The position numbers were made by a program, and so were the translations under genes. The notes beneath the pieces were generated by a model, which saw nothing but the letters and a program-made list of their open reading frames with translations, did no database searches and was not told the DNA's origin. Below are positions 61,801 to 64,000 of a stretch of 64,000 bases of DNA, in pieces. The DNA is taken from contig NZ_KB893172.1 of the NCBI RefSeq assembly GCF_000374025.1, positions 678,879-742,878 on the forward strand, in the 5' to 3' direction. This DNA is from Spirosoma panaciterrae DSM 21099. GTDB taxonomy: Bacteria > Bacteroidota > Bacteroidia > Cytophagales > Spirosomataceae. How positions within the stretch are numbered: the stretch's first letter is position 1; each line of letters begins with the position of its first letter.

Positions 61801-62646
61801 ATGCGACAAGTACTCTTCCCGATTTGTATATGGCTCATGGCCACTGGGTGTATGGCTCAGTCTGCCAAAACCAAACTGGCTGATCGCTGGATTCAGCTCT
61901 TCAACGGAAAAGACCTGACAGACTGGTCTGTGAAAATAGCTGGCCACCCGCTGAACGACAACTATGGCAATACCTTTCGGGTCGAAGAGGGTAAACTGGT
62001 TGTTCGGTATGACCAGTATACGGCTTTTGATGAACAATATGGCCACATTTTTTATAAAAAACCTTTTTCGGCGTACCTATTGGTGGTCGAATATCGGTTC
62101 GTGGGCGATCAGGTGAAAGGTGGCCCTGGCTGGGCAATTCGCAATAGCGGGGCTATGCTGCACGGGCAGGCTCCCGAAACGATGGGGCTAAAGCAGGATT
62201 TTCCGATCTCGCTGGAAATGCAACTTTTGGGGGGCGATGGAAAGCACGAGCGGCACACCGCAAACTTATGTACGCCTGGTACGAATGTGGTGATGAATGG
62301 AAAATTATTTACGCCCCATTGCATCGATTCAAACTCAAAAACCTATGCCGGGGATCAATGGGTTCATGCCGAAGCGCTGGTATTGGGCGATTCGCTCGTG
62401 AAGCACATCGTTGAGGGAGATACCGTACTCTCGTACGAAAAGCCGCAGATTGGCGGGGGCAATGTGATCCATTACGATTCGGCTGTCAAAAAAGATGGAC
62501 AACTTATCCGCGAAGGTTCTATTTCCTTGCAAAGCGAAAGCCATCCGGTCGAATTTCGTAAAGTTGCCTTATTCGACCTGTCGCCCTACATGCGTAAGCC
62601 CAATGAATTACGAGCCGTACTGCGACAGCTACAGAACCGTCGGTAA
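61801..62646 (+). CDS. Exported DUF1080 (3-keto-disaccharide hydrolase-like) protein
   Basis: This encodes 281 residues from ATG 61801 (MRQVLFPICIWLMATGCMAQ), a good signal with a possible lipid-attachment Cys; the frame extends to 61723 without signal-like text. The DUF1080 pattern is clear: WIQLFNGKDLTDWSVKI, NTFRVEEGKLVVRY, GPGWAIRNSGAMLHGQ, ISLEMQLLGGDG, ISLQSESHPVEFRKVALFDL. The fold is a concanavalin-like jelly roll; family members bind or cleave glycans, including 3-keto-disaccharides. It is convergent with the small beta-protein gene at 62698. Confidence 0.9.
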   Translation: MRQVLFPICIWLMATGCMAQSAKTKLADRWIQLFNGKDLTDWSVKIAGHPLNDNYGNTFRVEEGKLVVRYDQYTAFDEQYGHIFYKKPFSAYLLVVEYRFVGDQVKGGPGWAIRNSGAMLHGQAPETMGLKQDFPISLEMQLLGGDGKHERHTANLCTPGTNVVMNGKLFTPHCIDSNSKTYAGDQWVHAEALVLGDSLVKHIVEGDTVLSYEKPQIGGGNVIHYDSAVKKDGQLIREGSISLQSESHPVEFRKVALFDLSPYMRKPNELRAVLRQLQNRR

Positions 62647-62652
62647 ACATAA

Positions 62653-62689
62653 AACCCGACTTGCGCCGGGTTCCAGGATACGTCGGGTT
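62653..62689. terminator. Weak hairpin between convergent genes
   Basis: Arms 62653-62660 (aacccgac) and 62682-62689 pair perfectly with a 21-base loop, in the 51-bp gap between stops at 62646 (+) and 62698 (-). Confidence 0.4.
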
Positions 62690-62697
62690 GTCGGCAC

Positions 62698-63072
62698 TTA
62701 TTGCATGGCAATAGTGCGGCCGGTTTGCTGAACAGCCTGAGTCGATACATTGACCTGTTTGGTGATGCTGCCTTCCGACGATTTGATTTCCAGTTCATAC
62801 TCGCCATCGGCCAGCTCATCCACATTCAGTTTGATGGCATATTTAGCTTCTTTCCGGCCAATGCTTTGCTCATAGAGCACTTTGTTGTTCTTGTTCTTAA
62901 GCAGGACGACTACCGGCATATCGGTCGATTTCTGGACAGCCACCCGAATTTCATGGTTGACGGTCACGTAGGCGCTGGCGTCGAACGAGAGCGTTTTGGG
63001 CGTGGTTGGGTTGAACAGAGTAGAAGCACTCAATAGGATAGAAGCGGTCAGGGTATTCAGTAGTGGTAACAT
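62698..63072 (-). CDS. Small exported beta-sandwich protein resembling a free sorting-domain fold
   Basis: This encodes 124 residues. A signal-like N-terminus (LLNTLTASILLSASTLF) precedes a domain with seven predicted strands: SFDASAYVTVNHEIRVAVQK, MPVVVLLKNKNNKVLYEQS, IKLNVDELADGEYELEIKSS and TKQVNVST. The pattern V-x-L-x-[DN]-x-x-x-[KR]-V-L ... L-x-D-G-x-Y-x-L-x-I resembles the C-terminal sorting domain of type IX secretion cargo, but here as an independent protein with no cargo in front. The function is unknown; a small periplasmic or surface structural role is inferred. Confidence 0.75.
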   Translation of the reverse strand: MLPLLNTLTASILLSASTLFNPTTPKTLSFDASAYVTVNHEIRVAVQKSTDMPVVVLLKNKNNKVLYEQSIGRKEAKYAIKLNVDELADGEYELEIKSSEGSITKQVNVSTQAVQQTGRTIAMQ

Positions 63073-63350
63073 GGTAGTTGCTGTGTTTAGCGTTTAAGGA
63101 TGTTGTTTACTGGTATGCCCTATTTAATCCAAAGCCTGTGCCAATTAGAAGATGTTTCTGATAATCAGAATGTTAGGCTTTGTGCCATTTTTCACTTCTG
63201 TCCGCTTGTGGACAAAGGCTGTTCGCTGCCGGACAAAGTGGACAGATCCTCATGATCGAAAATCCTTTGCAAGGCCATGGCTGCTGACCAACACTGATGA
63301 TAATCAGCCCAGGGCATGACATTGGTTATTTCGCCCCCTCTTTCAGCGGC

Positions 63351-63358
63351 TACATTTG
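63351..63358 (+). promoter_or_regulatory. Orphan promoter -7 element upstream of a hairpin
   Basis: TACATTTG matches TAnnTTTG and no gene follows it. A transcript starting near 63364 would reach the hairpin at 63396-63428 after about 30 nt. Confidence 0.4.
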
Positions 63359-63395
63359 TAATACCAATACGAGTTTTAAAGCCCCTAGTAATCAA

Positions 63396-63428
63396 AATCC
63401 CCTTATCAGATTTTCTGGTAAGGGGTTT
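63396..63428 (+). terminator. Hairpin that could end a small RNA
   Basis: Arms 63396-63410 (aatccccttatcaga) and 63414-63428 pair with two mismatches around a 3-base loop; the right arm ends in ttt followed by gttat. It lies 38 bp downstream of the orphan promoter word. Confidence 0.5.
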
Positions 63429-63506
63429 GTTATGCCCATATCGCTCCAATGAGATCCCAGCGCAATTTGGAGAGCAAATGGCCCTGATAGCACCCTTCAC
63501 AAACAA

Positions 63507-63538
63507 AAAACGCTGACTCTAACTAGAGCCAGCATTTT
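63507..63538 (-). terminator. Terminator serving the minus strand (HxlR side)
   Basis: Arms 63507-63520 and 63525-63538 pair with two mismatches that become G-U pairs only in the minus-strand transcript, which ends its stem in a long U-run (complement of caaaaaa). It would terminate transcripts coming from the HxlR gene. Confidence 0.65.
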
Positions 63539-63610
63539 TCAATTACCCATAAGATAAGACCTTTCTGACCGACCGCCAGATCAGTAGAAAGGCTGTATTA
63601 ATAGGTAACG

Positions 63611-63648
63611 AAAATTCACCGTAAAAGATTGATTAAACGGTGGATTTT
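63611..63648. promoter_or_regulatory. Inverted repeat sharing half sites with 28460-28490
   Basis: AAAATTCACCGT at 63611-63622 faces ACGGTGGATTTT at 63637-63648 (11 of 12 positions complementary, 14-base spacer). The same half sites, AAAATCCACC and AAAATTCACC, occur as direct repeats upstream of the 75-residue gene; the two loci also share the exact 15-mer AAAATCCACCGTTTA (inverted here). Confidence 0.4.
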
Positions 63649-63755
63649 CTTGAAAAATAAGTAATTAGCAGATAAACTAACTACCAATAAATTAGACCTG
63701 TAGCCTTCGAAACACTGGGAAAACCCGTAGGCGCCTGCGCCACACATAGCCTTTA

Positions 63756-64000
63756 TCATTTACCAATAATTTCCCGGCGATGAGCCATCCCCCAGTAATG
63801 CAGGGCCTCAACCACGTTTTCGAGCGATAACCCGTGGGCGGTGATGGAGTATTCGACCCTGGGCGGGAAGGTATCGTATACATCCCGTTTTACGAGTTTA
63901 TTCTCCTCCAGACTTTTCAATTCTTTTGACAGGGTTTTGTCCGTAATCCCAGTCACCTCTTTCGCCAACTGCGTAAACCGTTTGGGACCAGAAGACAGAG
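63756..64000 (-). CDS. HxlR-family transcriptional regulator, C-terminal part (cut by the window edge)
   Basis: The frame is open to the right edge and ends at TGA 63756-63758, giving about 81 visible codons. The sequence LSSGPKRFTQLAKEVTGITD, KTLSKELKSLEENKLVKRDV and PPRVEYSITAHGLSLENVV is the HxlR winged helix: recognition helix T-D-K-x-L-S-x-x-L-K-x-L-E, then P-P-x-V-E-Y-x-x-T as the wing. HxlR proteins are small dimeric repressors or activators that often sense electrophiles or redox state. The TTG at 63968 is not a real start because the domain continues upstream. A minus-strand terminator follows at 63507-63538. Confidence 0.88.
   Translation of the reverse strand, partial: LSSGPKRFTQLAKEVTGITDKTLSKELKSLEENKLVKRDVYDTFPPRVEYSITAHGLSLENVVEALHYWGMAHRREIIGK

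Larger units (their letters stand above)
63073..63755. other. Gene-less stretch with hairpins, an orphan promoter word and an inverted repeat
   Basis: No convincing protein gene was found over 680 bp; frames at 63192-63506 (-) and 63316-63516 (+) overlap each other and carry no family-like sequence. The stretch does contain an exact promoter word at 63351, a hairpin at 63396-63428, a terminator-like hairpin at 63507-63538 and an inverted repeat at 63611-63648. A small RNA gene is possible. Confidence 0.5.

Noticed and set aside
63192..63506. 104-codon minus-strand frame in the right-end gap
   Set aside because: It has no domain or signal, overlaps a plus-strand frame of similar quality, and contains the hairpin and orphan promoter region.

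Overview
The window looks like chromosome from a Spirosoma-like member of the Cytophagales (Bacteroidota). The evidence is a SusC/SusD pair with a one-protein hybrid two-component regulator, a type IX secretion C-terminal domain, very large repeat-rich exported proteins, lipoprotein and Tat signals, and a Bacteroidota-type promoter word (TAnnTTTG) just upstream of many start codons. No rRNA, tRNA, CRISPR array, insertion sequence or prophage was recognised. The genus is inferred from gene style only.

Layout. 1-16.7 kb: the end of a Crp/Fnr regulator, a 1896-residue surface protein with about eleven cysteine-bearing Ig-like repeats, an FG-GAP protein with a type IX tail, murF, a 12-repeat NHL protein, an SGNH hydrolase and a GH20 hexosaminidase. 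16.7-29.4 kb: housekeeping and export genes (GNAT, ahcY, a 5'-nucleotidase split over two overlapping genes, purQ, cyanophycinase), then an AraC-type membrane regulator with an ABC exporter, and small genes. 29.4-34.4 kb: a decaying region with a LacI-family remnant, a large secreted alpha/alpha-barrel protein, a sodium:solute symporter eroded by internal deletions and joined to the tail of another gene, and an intact two-gene operon (a DUF6934-like gene plus a 60-residue gene, joined by an ATGA overlap). 34.4-53 kb: HAD phosphatase, LpxR-like protein, then a transport and sensing locus: CRTAC1-like lipoprotein, SusD and SusC on the minus strand, divergent from a hybrid two-component regulator, a mutarotase-like secreted protein and a Tat-exported mannonate-dehydratase-type enolase-superfamily enzyme. 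53-64 kb: MscS channel, processive glycosyltransferase, LytS-like kinase, single-domain response regulator, acyltransferase, AAC(6')-like acetyltransferase, DUF1080 protein, a small secreted beta protein and a partial HxlR regulator.

The most interesting features are not in the large genes. (1) Gene ends carry unusually long, near-perfect intergenic hairpins: a 60-bp perfect palindrome at 14871-14930, and stems of 36, 28, 24 and 24 bp at 22756, 40128, 34342 and 52693. Several are built from stuttering short words, and word families recur in decayed form elsewhere. (2) Two putative AraC-type operators consist of direct repeats exactly 21 bp apart, at 28460-28490 and 45645-45675. (3) Several very small genes (37, 49, 60 and 75 codons) are supported by promoters, coupling or composition. 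(4) The DUF6934-like/60-residue pair is the best candidate for an undescribed small system. All functional statements rest on motif reading without database searches.
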